From assembly GCA_021161465.1 (NCBI GenBank), contig JAGHAM010000011.1, forward strand, positions 1-9,085: 9,085 nt of DNA. Reading direction: 5' to 3'. Made by a program: the position numbers and the translations under genes. Position 1 is the stretch's first letter, and every line of letters begins with the position of its first letter. This DNA comes from Candidatus Iainarchaeum sp. GTDB lineage: Archaea > B1Sed10-29 > WALL01 > JAGHAM01. The notes below the pieces were generated by a model that saw only the letters and a list, made by a program, of their open reading frames with translations, was not told the origin of the DNA and ran no database searches. This document shows positions 1 to 5,605 of this stretch, one piece after another.

Positions 1-42
1 AATGGTTAGCTGGGTAAGGAGCATTCAAGCATATAGAAATAG

Positions 43-153
43 AAGGGTGGGAAAGGGGGAGGTGTCGAGCATAGTCGACTAAATGGCTTCCCTGGGGGGG
101 AGGGGAGCCATCTGTAAGGTGCTTTCGTTCCCTACCAAGAGCGTCCCACCCTT
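43..153 (+). ncRNA. Putative structured RNA, not recognised
   Basis: This is a GC-rich stretch beyond the stop of the wHTH gene. Seen directly: a 10-bp closing stem AAGGGTGGGA (43-52) with TCCCACCCTT (144-153); a 5-bp hairpin GTCGA/TCGAC (64-68 with 75-79); and an 11-bp hairpin (83-93 with 101-111) closed by seven G. The long hairpin contains a T89/G105 pair that is a G-U wobble only if the plus strand is transcribed; on the minus strand it would be a C-A mismatch, so I assign it to plus. I could not fit it to SRP RNA, RNase P RNA or an intron-bearing tRNA, and no well-placed TATA box precedes it. It might instead be a 3' structure of the minus-strand transcript. Confidence 0.35.
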
Positions 154-161
154 GAGCATGA

Positions 162-593
162 TTACGTGACTGGCAGGAAGTAAACTTTCTTTCCTGCTCT
201 TACTTTCTTAAGGAACCCCTTTTTGCAAAGGCTGTTTAGCTTCGCGCTTGCCGCATTAGCCCCCTTGTAATTCAGGGCTAGTCTTATGTCCTCCGCGCAA
301 GCCTTCTTCCTAGTTTCAACGATTTTCAGTATTTCTTCCTCGATTTCAGATAGCACTTTCCTATCTTCAAGTCCTTGTGACTGCTGATATACCTCCATGA
401 TTTTGTCAAGCTTTTCCATGATTGTCTTAAGCATGGCGTTGGTGTACTTCCTTTCTTCCACCAACCTGTGTATCATAGCCCCAACGATGTATGGGTTCTT
501 GAACTTCTCCATGTCGTATTCAACATCTTGTGAATACTTCTTGTACTCTTTGGGGTCATAGATATTGGGTATATCCATTTGTGACACGCTCAC
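162..593 (-). CDS. Small winged-helix transcriptional regulator
   Basis: This is a 143-residue protein of unknown target. Its N-terminal third is charged and lacks an obvious fold. Residues about 38-85 are heptad-like and charged (MLKTIMEKLDKIMEVYQQS), suggesting a coiled-coil dimerisation region. Residues about 85-143 read as a winged helix: EILKIVETRKKACAEDI, then LNSLCKKGFLKKV, then a basic wing ending KVYFLPVT. The GTG start at 593 is close to the start site predicted from the TATA at 621-630; an in-frame ATG at 578 would remove only five residues. The gene lies downstream of ppsA on the same strand but has its own promoter, packed with TCATGA palindromes, so autoregulation is likely (inference). 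I recognise the fold, not a named family. Confidence 0.72.
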   Translation of the reverse strand: MSVSQMDIPNIYDPKEYKKYSQDVEYDMEKFKNPYIVGAMIHRLVEERKYTNAMLKTIMEKLDKIMEVYQQSQGLEDRKVLSEIEEEILKIVETRKKACAEDIRLALNYKGANAASAKLNSLCKKGFLKKVRAGKKVYFLPVT

Positions 594-599
594 AATGAC

Positions 600-651
600 A
601 TCATGATTTAGTCATGACTAATATTTAAAGGTTTCGGTCGTGTCATGACAC
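600..651 (-). promoter_or_regulatory. Promoter with three TCATGA palindromes
   Basis: On the minus strand a TATA element (CTTTAAATAT, 621-630) predicts transcription starting near 600. Three perfect palindromes share the core TCATGA: ATCATGAT (600-607), TTAGTCATGACTAA (608-621) and GTGTCATGACAC (640-651). Their centres are 11 and 31 bp apart, about one and three helical turns, so dimers would bind on one face of the DNA. They flank the TATA and cover the predicted start. A further inverted repeat TTGTGA-N5-TCACAA (579-595) straddles the start codon. Operators for the downstream wHTH protein are the simplest reading. Confidence 0.5.
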
Positions 652-663
652 ACAGAATTAAGT

Positions 664-2943
664 TTATTCTGGCTGTATGCCTAGCTTCCGTTCCATCTCT
701 GCCACTACTCTCCTCGTTTTTGCCACAGCATCAGGGTTTACGCTGATAGAGTTTATCCCATTTCTCACGAGGAATTCTGTGAAGTCAGGGTAGTTTGATG
801 GAGCCTGGCCGCATATGGAAACTGTTTTTCCTTTCGCATGGGCTCCCTTTATTATCATTTCTATTGCCTTCTTGACAGCGAGATTCCTTTCATTGAATAG
901 CCCCATTTTGCCAAGTGTGTCAGAATTCCTGTCAACGCCAAGTACCAGCTGTGTTAAGTCATTGCTCCCTATCGAGAAGCCATCACAGTGTTCTGCGAAT
1001 TCTTCAGCGATGAGAGCATTGCTGGGGATTTCAGCCATCAGCCAGAGCTTGAATGTTGGCCCTCTTTTGAGCCCCTGCTCTTCAAATATCTTCTCAACCT
1101 TCTTTACTTCATCAACAGTTCTGACGAACGGTAACATAACCCAAACGTTCTCGTACTTCTGCCTAACGCGCTTTATAGCTTCTACTTCCAGCAAAAATGC
1201 TCTTTTGTAGTTTGGGTGGTAATACCTTGAGCACCCTCTCCAGCCAATCATTGGATTGGCTTCGGCTATCTCATATTTCTCCCCACCTTCCAACTCCCTG
1301 TATTCATCTGTCTTGAAATCCGAAAGCCTGAGGACAACAGGCCTTGGGTAAAACGCTTTTGCAACTTTCTCTATGCCTTCCACGAGCTTCTCAACGAACA
1401 CTTCCCCACGGCCTTCCTCAATTAGCTTCAGCGGGTGTTCCTTAACGTAAGTTGCTATCGTAAATTCTTCCCTTAGCAGTCCTATGCCATCAACAGGATA
1501 TTTTGCATATTTCTCAGCAAGGTCAGGCACACCAAGATTCATGTACACTTTGGTTTTGGTCTTTGGCAGGTCCTTGAACTGCTCTTCTATGCTTACCTTC
1601 TGCTGCTTGACCTCAAGCAACCCTTCATAGACAAGCCCATTCGTCCCATCTACTGTTATGTTATCGCCATCCTTGACTATCTCGGTTATCTTGTCTGTTC
1701 CAACTACACATGGCACTCCCATTTCCCTGGAAACTATTGCAGCATGTGATGTCATACCCCCTTCATCGGTGACTATGGCAGCTGCCTTGGTCATGGCTGG
1801 AACCATGTCAGGGTTTGTCATGACTGTTACAAGCACGTCTCCCTTTTTGACCTTGTAAAGGTCTTCTGGGCCGTGGACTATTTCCACATGCCCTTTCCCT
1901 ATACCTGGGCTGGCTGGGATGCCTTCAGCTATGACCTTCCCCTTGAGTTCGTTTTTCTCTTTATGTTTTTCCTTCAGTCCGAGTGTGGTTACTGCCCTGC
2001 TTTGTACTATATACAGCTTTCCCTCTTCAAGAGCCCATTCTATATCTTGCGGGAAACCATAATGCTGTTCTACAATCTTGCCAAGCCTTGCAAGCTCTTT
2101 TATCTTGCTGTCCGGGAGCTTCTGTGCGTTTTTCTTGTCTGGGGCAACTTCCTTGAATGTTGTACCCATGCTTTTTTCACTTCTTACAATCATCCTTTCC
2201 TGCTTTGATATCTTCTTTGATTTTATCTCAAGATTTTGTTTATCTATAACATAGGTATCAGGGGTTACTGTACCGCTGACTATCGCCTCTCCGAGCCCAT
2301 ATCCCGCTTCAATTATAAGGTCATCTGTCCTGCCTGTTGGGTCAACTGTAAACATAACGCCAGATACTTCTGACCTAACCATCTTCTGTACTATTGCTGA
2401 GAGGCCTACCTTCTCATGGCTGAATCCCTTCTTTTCCCTGTAAAATATTGCCCTTGGAGTGAACAGGGATGCCCAGCATTTTCTAACAGCTTTTATCAGC
2501 TCGCTTTCCCCCTGAACATCCAGGAAGGTTTCCTGCTGACCGGCAAAACTGGCCTCTGGGAGGTCTTCAGCGGTTGCTGAGCTTCTGACCGCAACGTAAA
2601 CTTCTTCACCTTCCATTTTGCACAATTCCCGATAAGCATCAGTAATATCATCCATTAAATCCTGTGGCATTGGGCTGGAAATTATCGTTTCCTTTACTCT
2701 CTTGGAAACCTCGTTCAGGTTGTTGCTGTCCTCGACATCTACCTTGGATAATAGTTCCATTATCTTTGCCTTTACACCAGTTTTGTTGATGTACTCAAAA
2801 TAAGCCTGAGCAGTTATGCAAAATCCAGGGGGAACTGGCAGTCCCACATGGCTCATTTCACCGAGATTTGCACCTTTGCCTCCAGCAATGCTTATATCGT
2901 TCTTCGTCAGGTCTTTGAACCAGACTATCTTTTTAGATACCAC
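664..2943 (-). CDS. ppsA: Phosphoenolpyruvate synthase
   Basis: It converts pyruvate, ATP and water to PEP, AMP and phosphate, the gluconeogenic step in the cytosol. From the start chosen here it is 759 residues, normal for archaeal PpsA. Domains in order: N-terminal ATP-grasp domain (about 1-320; GGKGANLGEM near 21-30, VRSSATAEDLPEASFAGQQE near 119-138, ending QSRAVT near 314-319); swivelling phosphohistidine domain (about 340-440) with GGMTSHAAIVSREMG and catalytic His400; C-terminal PEP/pyruvate TIM barrel (about 460-750) with GSNDLTQL and the catalytic Cys711 in SICGQAPS. Start: an in-frame TTG at 2976 would add 11 residues but lies inside the TATA box (2975-2982). The GTG at 2943 follows GGTGAT (2947-2952) by 3 nt, the same layout as other genes here. 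The gene appears monocistronic. Confidence 0.95.
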   Translation of the reverse strand: MVSKKIVWFKDLTKNDISIAGGKGANLGEMSHVGLPVPPGFCITAQAYFEYINKTGVKAKIMELLSKVDVEDSNNLNEVSKRVKETIISSPMPQDLMDDITDAYRELCKMEGEEVYVAVRSSATAEDLPEASFAGQQETFLDVQGESELIKAVRKCWASLFTPRAIFYREKKGFSHEKVGLSAIVQKMVRSEVSGVMFTVDPTGRTDDLIIEAGYGLGEAIVSGTVTPDTYVIDKQNLEIKSKKISKQERMIVRSEKSMGTTFKEVAPDKKNAQKLPDSKIKELARLGKIVEQHYGFPQDIEWALEEGKLYIVQSRAVTTLGLKEKHKEKNELKGKVIAEGIPASPGIGKGHVEIVHGPEDLYKVKKGDVLVTVMTNPDMVPAMTKAAAIVTDEGGMTSHAAIVSREMGVPCVVGTDKITEIVKDGDNITVDGTNGLVYEGLLEVKQQKVSIEEQFKDLPKTKTKVYMNLGVPDLAEKYAKYPVDGIGLLREEFTIATYVKEHPLKLIEEGRGEVFVEKLVEGIEKVAKAFYPRPVVLRLSDFKTDEYRELEGGEKYEIAEANPMIGWRGCSRYYHPNYKRAFLLEVEAIKRVRQKYENVWVMLPFVRTVDEVKKVEKIFEEQGLKRGPTFKLWLMAEIPSNALIAEEFAEHCDGFSIGSNDLTQLVLGVDRNSDTLGKMGLFNERNLAVKKAIEMIIKGAHAKGKTVSICGQAPSNYPDFTEFLVRNGINSISVNPDAVAKTRRVVAEMERKLGIQPE

Positions 2944-2974
2944 AGAATCACCTGCTTTACAAACAGCGTTTAAC

Positions 2975-2982
2975 AATTTAAA
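2975..2982 (-). promoter_or_regulatory. ppsA TATA box
   Basis: TTTAAATT on the minus strand predicts a transcription start near 2952, giving a leader of about 10 nt that just includes the GGTGAT ribosome binding site. It sits in the short gap after the COG1395 gene (stop at 2997), so ppsA probably has its own transcript. Confidence 0.5.
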
Positions 2983-2996
2983 CCTTACTGGTTGCT

Positions 2997-3878
2997 TTAT
3001 TTCCTTTCCTTCACCTTATCAAGGACTTCACCGGCAGATTTTGATTTCTTTATCTCTTCCCTGCTGATTACTGGTATGCCATCAACCTGATGCTTGGAGG
3101 GTTTGTCTATCACAAATAAGGGCTCGCTCTTGAAAAAATCTCCCAACTTGTTCATGAAACCTGCTTTGCACTTTGCCAGTTTTTCTTCATGCTCCAAGTC
3201 TATGACTATTGATTCTTTTTTTGAGGCAACGGCATCGAAGCCCCTCCTCACTGGCGTTACCTGAAACCCTAATTCCCTCAGCTTCTGCAGGTAATCCTTA
3301 AGAATGCCAGGCGGTGGTGGTGCTTGCTGGTAGAATATGTGTATCGGCTTTATGAGTGGGGTGTCCAGTATCTCTTCGATTTTTTTTGCCTTGGAGAACT
3401 CAATACCCTCCCCATCCCTGTAATGGTATATAGCCCTTCTGCTCACGCCAACTTTCCTAGCAAGCTCACTTACATTTATTTCCTCAAGCTTCTTGGAGAA
3501 GATTGGCTTGTCCAGCTCAACCACAAACTTCCCTTTGAAGAACTTTTTAATAGGCATAAACTCCTGTGATAGTACACCATCAAGTGTTTTCAGGTTTAGC
3601 ACAGGAACACCATACCTTTCATATACTGTTCCGTCGAGGAGTTTGTAACTCTTGGACCTCTCACCGACAACAACAGCGCTTCCACCAAGCGCGCATGCTA
3701 AGGCCCGTAGTTCATTAGCCTGATCTTCCCTGATAGAGTCTATGTTAGGCATCATTCTGACTAGAATGAGCAGATGATCTCTTTTGGCAGCTATATCAAA
3801 GCAGCTACGCACATCTAAAGGTACAAAACAAGAAAACCCGTTTTTCTCTAAGAGCTTTATAACCTCTTCTTTGTTCAA
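2997..3878 (-). CDS. COG1395-type HTH transcriptional regulator
   Basis: This 293-residue protein matches the conserved archaeal 'putative HTH-type transcriptional regulatory protein' family in layout and length; no target is established. Residues 1-115 form an alpha/beta domain with the family signature CFDIAAKRDHLLILVRMMPN and later VVVGERS and VYERYGVPVLNL, resembling a restriction-nuclease-like fold. Residues about 130-175 are a Cro/CI-type HTH (NVSELARKVGVSRRAIYHYR). Residues about 190-290 form a second alpha/beta domain (ILKDYLQKLRELGFQVTPV) after a proline run. Start is TTG at 3878, preceded by GGAGAT, which overlaps the stop of rpl40e (3881-3883). Only 2 nt separate the two genes, so they form an operon and are probably translationally coupled. 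Confidence 0.9.
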   Translation of the reverse strand: MNKEEVIKLLEKNGFSCFVPLDVRSCFDIAAKRDHLLILVRMMPNIDSIREDQANELRALACALGGSAVVVGERSKSYKLLDGTVYERYGVPVLNLKTLDGVLSQEFMPIKKFFKGKFVVELDKPIFSKKLEEINVSELARKVGVSRRAIYHYRDGEGIEFSKAKKIEEILDTPLIKPIHIFYQQAPPPPGILKDYLQKLRELGFQVTPVRRGFDAVASKKESIVIDLEHEEKLAKCKAGFMNKLGDFFKSEPLFVIDKPSKHQVDGIPVISREEIKKSKSAGEVLDKVKERK

Positions 3879-3880
3879 AG

Positions 3881-4027
3881 TTATCTCCTTGGTTCACGCG
3901 CCTTTCTTCTCAACTGCTTTGAATGGCACTTTCTGCACTTTTTCGCATTTGGAGCGTTCACTGCCCCACATTTCATGCATATGAGCTTGTTCAGCCTTGC
4001 TTCAGCTGCTAAATCAGTTCCTTGCAT
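3881..4027 (-). CDS. rpl40e: Large ribosomal subunit protein eL40
   Basis: A 48-residue basic zinc-ribbon protein of the 50S subunit. The four zinc ligands are in ICMKCG (CxxC) and CRKC (CxxC), 11 residues apart, with the basic tail [12 protein letters not shown]. This is the usual length and pattern of archaeal L40e. An upstream in-frame ATG at 4066 would add 13 residues unlike the family. The ATG at 4027 is preceded by GGTGG (4032-4036) at 4 nt, and fits the TATA at 4072-4079, which predicts a start near 4050. It is first in an operon with the COG1395 regulator and is divergent from the tRNA-Glu gene. Confidence 0.93.
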   Translation of the reverse strand: MQGTDLAAEARLNKLICMKCGAVNAPNAKKCRKCHSKQLRRKAREPRR

Positions 4028-4071
4028 ACAACCACCGTTTGATTCTCGGGGAGATATTATGCACAACTTCG

Positions 4072-4095
4072 TTTTTAAACTAATGTTTTTATAAT
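4072..4095. promoter_or_regulatory. Divergent promoter pair, rpl40e and tRNA-Glu
   Basis: Two TATA elements lie back to back. TTTAAAAA (4072-4079, minus) drives rpl40e. TTTTTATAAT (4086-4095, plus) is centred about 30 nt before the first base of tRNA-Glu (4121), as expected for archaeal tRNA promoters. The two elements are separated by only 6 bp, so the pre-initiation complexes would probably exclude each other (inference). Confidence 0.55.
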
Positions 4096-4142
4096 AGTTT
4101 CAACGTAATGTATGGGAAGTGCTCCCGTAGTCTAGTCCGGCC

Positions 4143-4308
4143 AGCCGCTGAATCGGCTGGTGCTTTAGGGTGGTCTGTTGACAACCCCTATTAAAGCACC
4201 ACTTCGAGTCTTGAGTACCTACGTGTTTAACCTAGCTGTTAAGCGCGTAAGTAACTATACTTTCAACCAGCTGGTACAGTTGAGCTAAACTTAACTGGCG
4301 GTCCGGAG
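4143..4308 (+). other. D-arm intron of tRNA-Glu (166 nt)
   Basis: CCGG (4137-4140) and CCGG (4303-4306) form the 4-bp central helix. The 3-nt bulges are CCA (4141-4143) and AGA (4307-4309), each cut after the second base. The inner helix starts at GCCGC (4144-4148) with GCGGT (4298-4302). The outer helix is weak, so this is a relaxed BHB. Inside is a strong hairpin GGTGCTTTA/TAAAGCACC (4159-4167 with 4192-4200). An alternative hairpin CCAGCCG/CGGCTGG (4141-4147 with 4154-4160) would compete with the BHB. It has no ORF worth reporting. Confidence 0.8.
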
Positions 4309-4326
4309 AAGGATAAGGGCCTTTCG

Positions 4327-4360
4327 AGGCTTTCCTTGATACCCAAGGGAGGCCAGGGAA
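4327..4360 (+). other. Anticodon-loop intron of tRNA-Glu (34 nt)
   Basis: This is the canonical 37/38 position. Central helix CTTT (4321-4324) with AGGG (4355-4358) includes two G-U pairs. Bulges are CGA (4325-4327) and AAA (4359-4361), each cut after the second base. The intron body is a continuous 11-bp helix (4328-4338 with 4344-4354, two G-U) with the 5-nt loop ATACC. Confidence 0.88.
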
Positions 4361-4381
4361 AGCCCTAGACCCGGGTTCAAA

Positions 4382-4446
4382 ATAAGGGAGGGTGACACAT
4401 TCTCCCTCCCCTTATAAGCCCTTCTCCTTTGGAAGAGCATGAACAG
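4382..4446 (+). other. T-loop intron of tRNA-Glu (65 nt)
   Basis: Position 59/60. GTTCA (4375-4379) pairs with TGAAC (4440-4444). Bulges AAA (4380-4382) and AGT (4445-4447), each cut after the second base, restore the loop TTCAAAT. Inside, AAGGGAGGG pairs with CCCTCCCCTT (around 4384-4412), and a second imperfect hairpin covers 4421-4437. If the first G of the central helix stays in the T-stem, the 3' bulge becomes 4 nt. Confidence 0.85.
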
Positions 4447-4542
4447 TCCCGGCGGGAGCACCATATGGAATTGCACGCGTTCTAGGCTAAACGTCTGGAC
4501 ACACCAGTGCAGAGAAGGTAGTCATAGTTGCTTGCAACAAGG

Positions 4543-4550
4543 TTTAAGTT
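4543..4550 (+). promoter_or_regulatory. TATA box for L41e-like gene and tRNA-Leu
   Basis: TTTAAGTT predicts a start near 4572, about 16 nt before the GTG start at 4588. A short perfect inverted repeat GTTGC-TT-GCAAC (4527-4538) lies just upstream and CTGG-ACACA-CCAG (4494-4506) before it. No TATA is seen about 26 nt before tRNA-Leu, so both genes probably share this promoter. Confidence 0.42.
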
Positions 4551-4587
4551 GGAGCAATAACATAAAACAAACAAAAACGGTGATAAA

Positions 4588-4683
4588 GTGATAATATTCA
4601 TTTCGGATGGTGAAAAAAGGAAGAAGAAACACCAGTCTCGCTGGAAGTGGAGAAAGAAGCTCAGACGTAAGAAAAAGAAGTAA
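4588..4683 (+). CDS. rpl41e: Probable ribosomal protein eL41 (31 residues)
   Basis: GTG start, TAA stop. The C-terminal half reads SRWKWRKKLRRKKKK after KRKKKHQ, close to the RWKW-basic core of archaeal L41e, the smallest ribosomal protein, almost all Arg/Lys with the paired Trp. The start is preceded by GGTGAT (4579-4584) at 3 nt, identical in layout to the gene at 5908 (GGTGAT AAA ATG) and to ppsA. The first nine residues (VIIFISDGE) are not L41e-like, so the start may be wrong, but no other start codon is in frame. The stop is 1 nt before tRNA-Leu, implying a shared transcript. An overlapping ATG frame at 4606 runs into the tRNA and looks non-coding. Confidence 0.5.
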   Translation: MIIFISDGEKRKKKHQSRWKWRKKLRRKKKK

Positions 4684-4722
4684 TGCAGGGGTTCCGGAGC
4701 GGTCAAACGGGCAGGGTTTAGG

Positions 4723-4757
4723 TGGTTTTTCAGTCCTCATGACTGGAACCCGGAAAA
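4723..4757 (+). other. Anticodon-loop intron of tRNA-Leu (35 nt)
   Basis: Position 37/38. The intron folds through GGTTT/GAACC (4724-4728 with 4746-4750) and CAGTC/GACTG (4731-4735 with 4741-4745) with loop CTCAT. The central helix is imperfect (TTTA against GGAA, three pairs), so the BHB is relaxed. The boundary is set mainly by restoring a paired anticodon stem and a 7-nt loop. Confidence 0.8.
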
Positions 4758-4789
4758 ACCCTGTGGCTTAGTGCCTCCGCGAGTTCAAA

Positions 4790-4895
4790 AAGAAGGGTTG
4801 CACCCTCTCTACACCTGCATGGGTGGCACAAGGCCACCCAAAAGCCATAATGTAGGGGAGTATGGTGCACCTTAACTTTCATTTGGAAGTGAGAC
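4790..4895 (+). other. T-loop intron of tRNA-Leu (106 nt)
   Basis: Position 59/60, the same as in tRNA-Glu. The BHB is canonical: central helix TTCA (4784-4787) with TGAG (4890-4893), bulges AAA (4788-4790) and ACT (4894-4896), each cut after the second base; the flanking G4783-C4897 pair is the 53:61 pair. Inside are a helix of 4793-4804 with GGTGCACCTT (4864-4873), an imperfect helix around CTCTCTACA/TGTAGGGGAG, and a 7-bp hairpin GGGTGGC/GCCACCC (4821-4827 with 4833-4839). Confidence 0.88.
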
Positions 4896-4913
4896 TCTCG
4901 CCCCCTGCACCTC

Positions 4914-4940
4914 ATTTTTAAAACAGTACTAGCTTCTAGT
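4914..4940 (+). terminator. Probable terminator after tRNA-Leu
   Basis: ATTTTT directly follows the tRNA 3' end, as in archaeal oligo-T termination, followed by a small inverted repeat ACTAG-CTT-CTAGT (4928-4940). Nothing else recognisable lies between here and the end of the next gene at 5041. Confidence 0.35.
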
Positions 4941-5040
4941 GATCCTCTGGAGTTAGTGCTACAAGATTTATCATGCGTTAATTGCTTGATAGTTGAAATG
5001 AAGAAGAGCTTCCATGGAAACCATTTACACTAGTACCACA

Positions 5041-5601
5041 TCAAAGCTTTATAGTCTTGTCGCAGAATATGTTCAAGCTGTCAATGAATTCTTCGTTGTC
5101 CCTCGTTTGTACAGTCGTTATGAATCCATTAACATCTTCTGTTCGAAGCTTGTTTATCATGAAATTACTGAAGCCAAGGACTTTCTTTTTATCGTTGTAG
5201 ATGAGGAGTGAGGACCATGAGTCAACTATTAAGAACTTCCTACCCTCACCCATTTTGTTCAACGTGTTTGTGAAGGCTATGCTTATGTCAGTTAGGTTGC
5301 TTGGGTGGCTTACAAACTCACAGTTGTCACATTCAACCGATGAGCCAGTTACCCTGGAGATGCAATCTATGAAGCGAATCTTGTCGGTAGGGGTTCCACG
5401 TGCTTCCAGTGTGGCCTTGAGTGAGCTGACGGTCCTTGTTATGGTTACACATATCCCCTCCATCTTTTCCTTGTTTACAGTGAAATCTATCAGGTCCAAA
5501 TAACTTTTGAAATGGGTGGATGGCTGGGTTAAGACTAGGACTACAAAAGGTGTTGGAAGACCTTTTAGTTCTTTCCCCATGGTTTCACTGACTTTAGTCA
5601 T
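5041..5601 (-). CDS. RecA/DUF835-like protein without Walker A
   Basis: A 186-residue protein of unknown role. The pattern resembles the KaiC/RecA-like fold and the archaeal DUF835 group: a strand-turn GICVTITRTVSSLKATLE (49-66) where an active ATPase would have its P-loop, a middle region ending in NLTDISIAF, and a Walker-B-like strand RKFLIVDSWSSLLIYN (121-136) followed by a helix and FITTVQTRD. No GxxxxGKT is present, so ATP hydrolysis is unlikely. A CDNC motif (91-94) might bind metal. ATG at 5601 follows GTGAT (5605-5609), which overlaps the stop of the preceding gene. It is last in a three-gene operon with two small membrane proteins. DUF835 domains are elsewhere fused to membrane sensor domains, so a split membrane sensor is plausible (inference). 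Confidence 0.75.
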   Translation of the reverse strand: MTKVSETMGKELKGLPTPFVVLVLTQPSTHFKSYLDLIDFTVNKEKMEGICVTITRTVSSLKATLEARGTPTDKIRFIDCISRVTGSSVECDNCEFVSHPSNLTDISIAFTNTLNKMGEGRKFLIVDSWSSLLIYNDKKKVLGFSNFMINKLRTEDVNGFITTVQTRDNEEFIDSLNIFCDKTIKL

Positions 5602-5605
5602 GATA

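Larger units (their letters stand above)
4121..4463 (+). tRNA. tRNA-Glu (UUC) with three introns
   Basis: Joining 4121-4142, 4309-4326, 4361-4381 and 4447-4463 gives a 78-nt tRNA with encoded CCA (4461-4463). Acceptor stem GCTCCCG (4121-4127) pairs fully with CGGGAGC (4453-4459), discriminator A4460. D-stem GTC (4130-4132) pairs with GAT (4312-4314) including the G10-U25 wobble known in archaeal tRNA-Glu; the D-loop contains AGTCCGGCC. Anticodon stem AGGGC (4316-4320) pairs with GCCCT (4362-4366); loop CTTTCG+A carries TTC. T-stem CCGGG (4371-4375) pairs with CCCGG (4448-4452); spliced loop TTCAAAT. Introns interrupt the D-arm, the anticodon loop (37/38) and the T-loop (59/60), making 265 of 343 nt. 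The promoter is at 4086-4095. Standard tRNA finders tuned to one intron may miss it. Boundaries are inferred from BHB geometry and could shift by 1 nt where bases repeat. Confidence 0.9.
4685..4909 (+). tRNA. tRNA-Leu (UAG) with two introns
   Basis: Joining 4685-4722, 4758-4789 and 4896-4909 gives an 84-nt class II tRNA. Acceptor GCAGGGG (4685-4691) pairs fully with CCCCTGC (4902-4908), discriminator A4909; the next bases are CCT, so CCA is not fully encoded. D-stem CCG (4694-4696) pairs with CGG (4708-4710), loop with AGCGGTCAAA. Anticodon stem CAGGG (4712-4716) pairs with CCCTG (4759-4763); loop TTTAGG+A carries TAG, reading CUN Leu codons. The long variable arm GGC-TTAGT-GCC (4765-4775) is the class II mark. 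T-stem GCGAG (4779-4783) pairs with CTCGC (4897-4901), spliced loop TTCAAAT. Introns lie at 37/38 and 59/60. It is apparently co-transcribed with the L41e-like ORF, whose stop is 1 nt upstream. Confidence 0.9.

Noticed and set aside
43-153. Another intron-split tRNA
   Set aside because: GGGTGGG/CCCACCC could be an acceptor stem, but no D-arm GG, anticodon stem or 7-nt T-loop can be assembled.
43-153. SRP or RNase P RNA
   Set aside because: Too short in the visible part, and the SRP helix 8 motif and RNase P conserved regions are absent.
2941-2976. TTG start for ppsA giving 770 residues
   Set aside because: The TTG lies in the TATA box, and the added residues are not PpsA-like; the GTG at 2943 has GGTGAT before it.
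4291-4476. Open reading frames on the minus strand across the tRNA region (also 4482-4740 and 4730-4915)
   Set aside because: They lie over the tRNA exons and introns and the L41e-like gene, have no ribosome binding site or family similarity, and are explained by the RNA genes.
4606-4771. ATG-started frame MVKKGRRNTSLAG over the L41e-like gene
   Set aside because: It reads into the tRNA-Leu exons and loses the basic RWKW pattern; the GTG frame ends cleanly before the tRNA.
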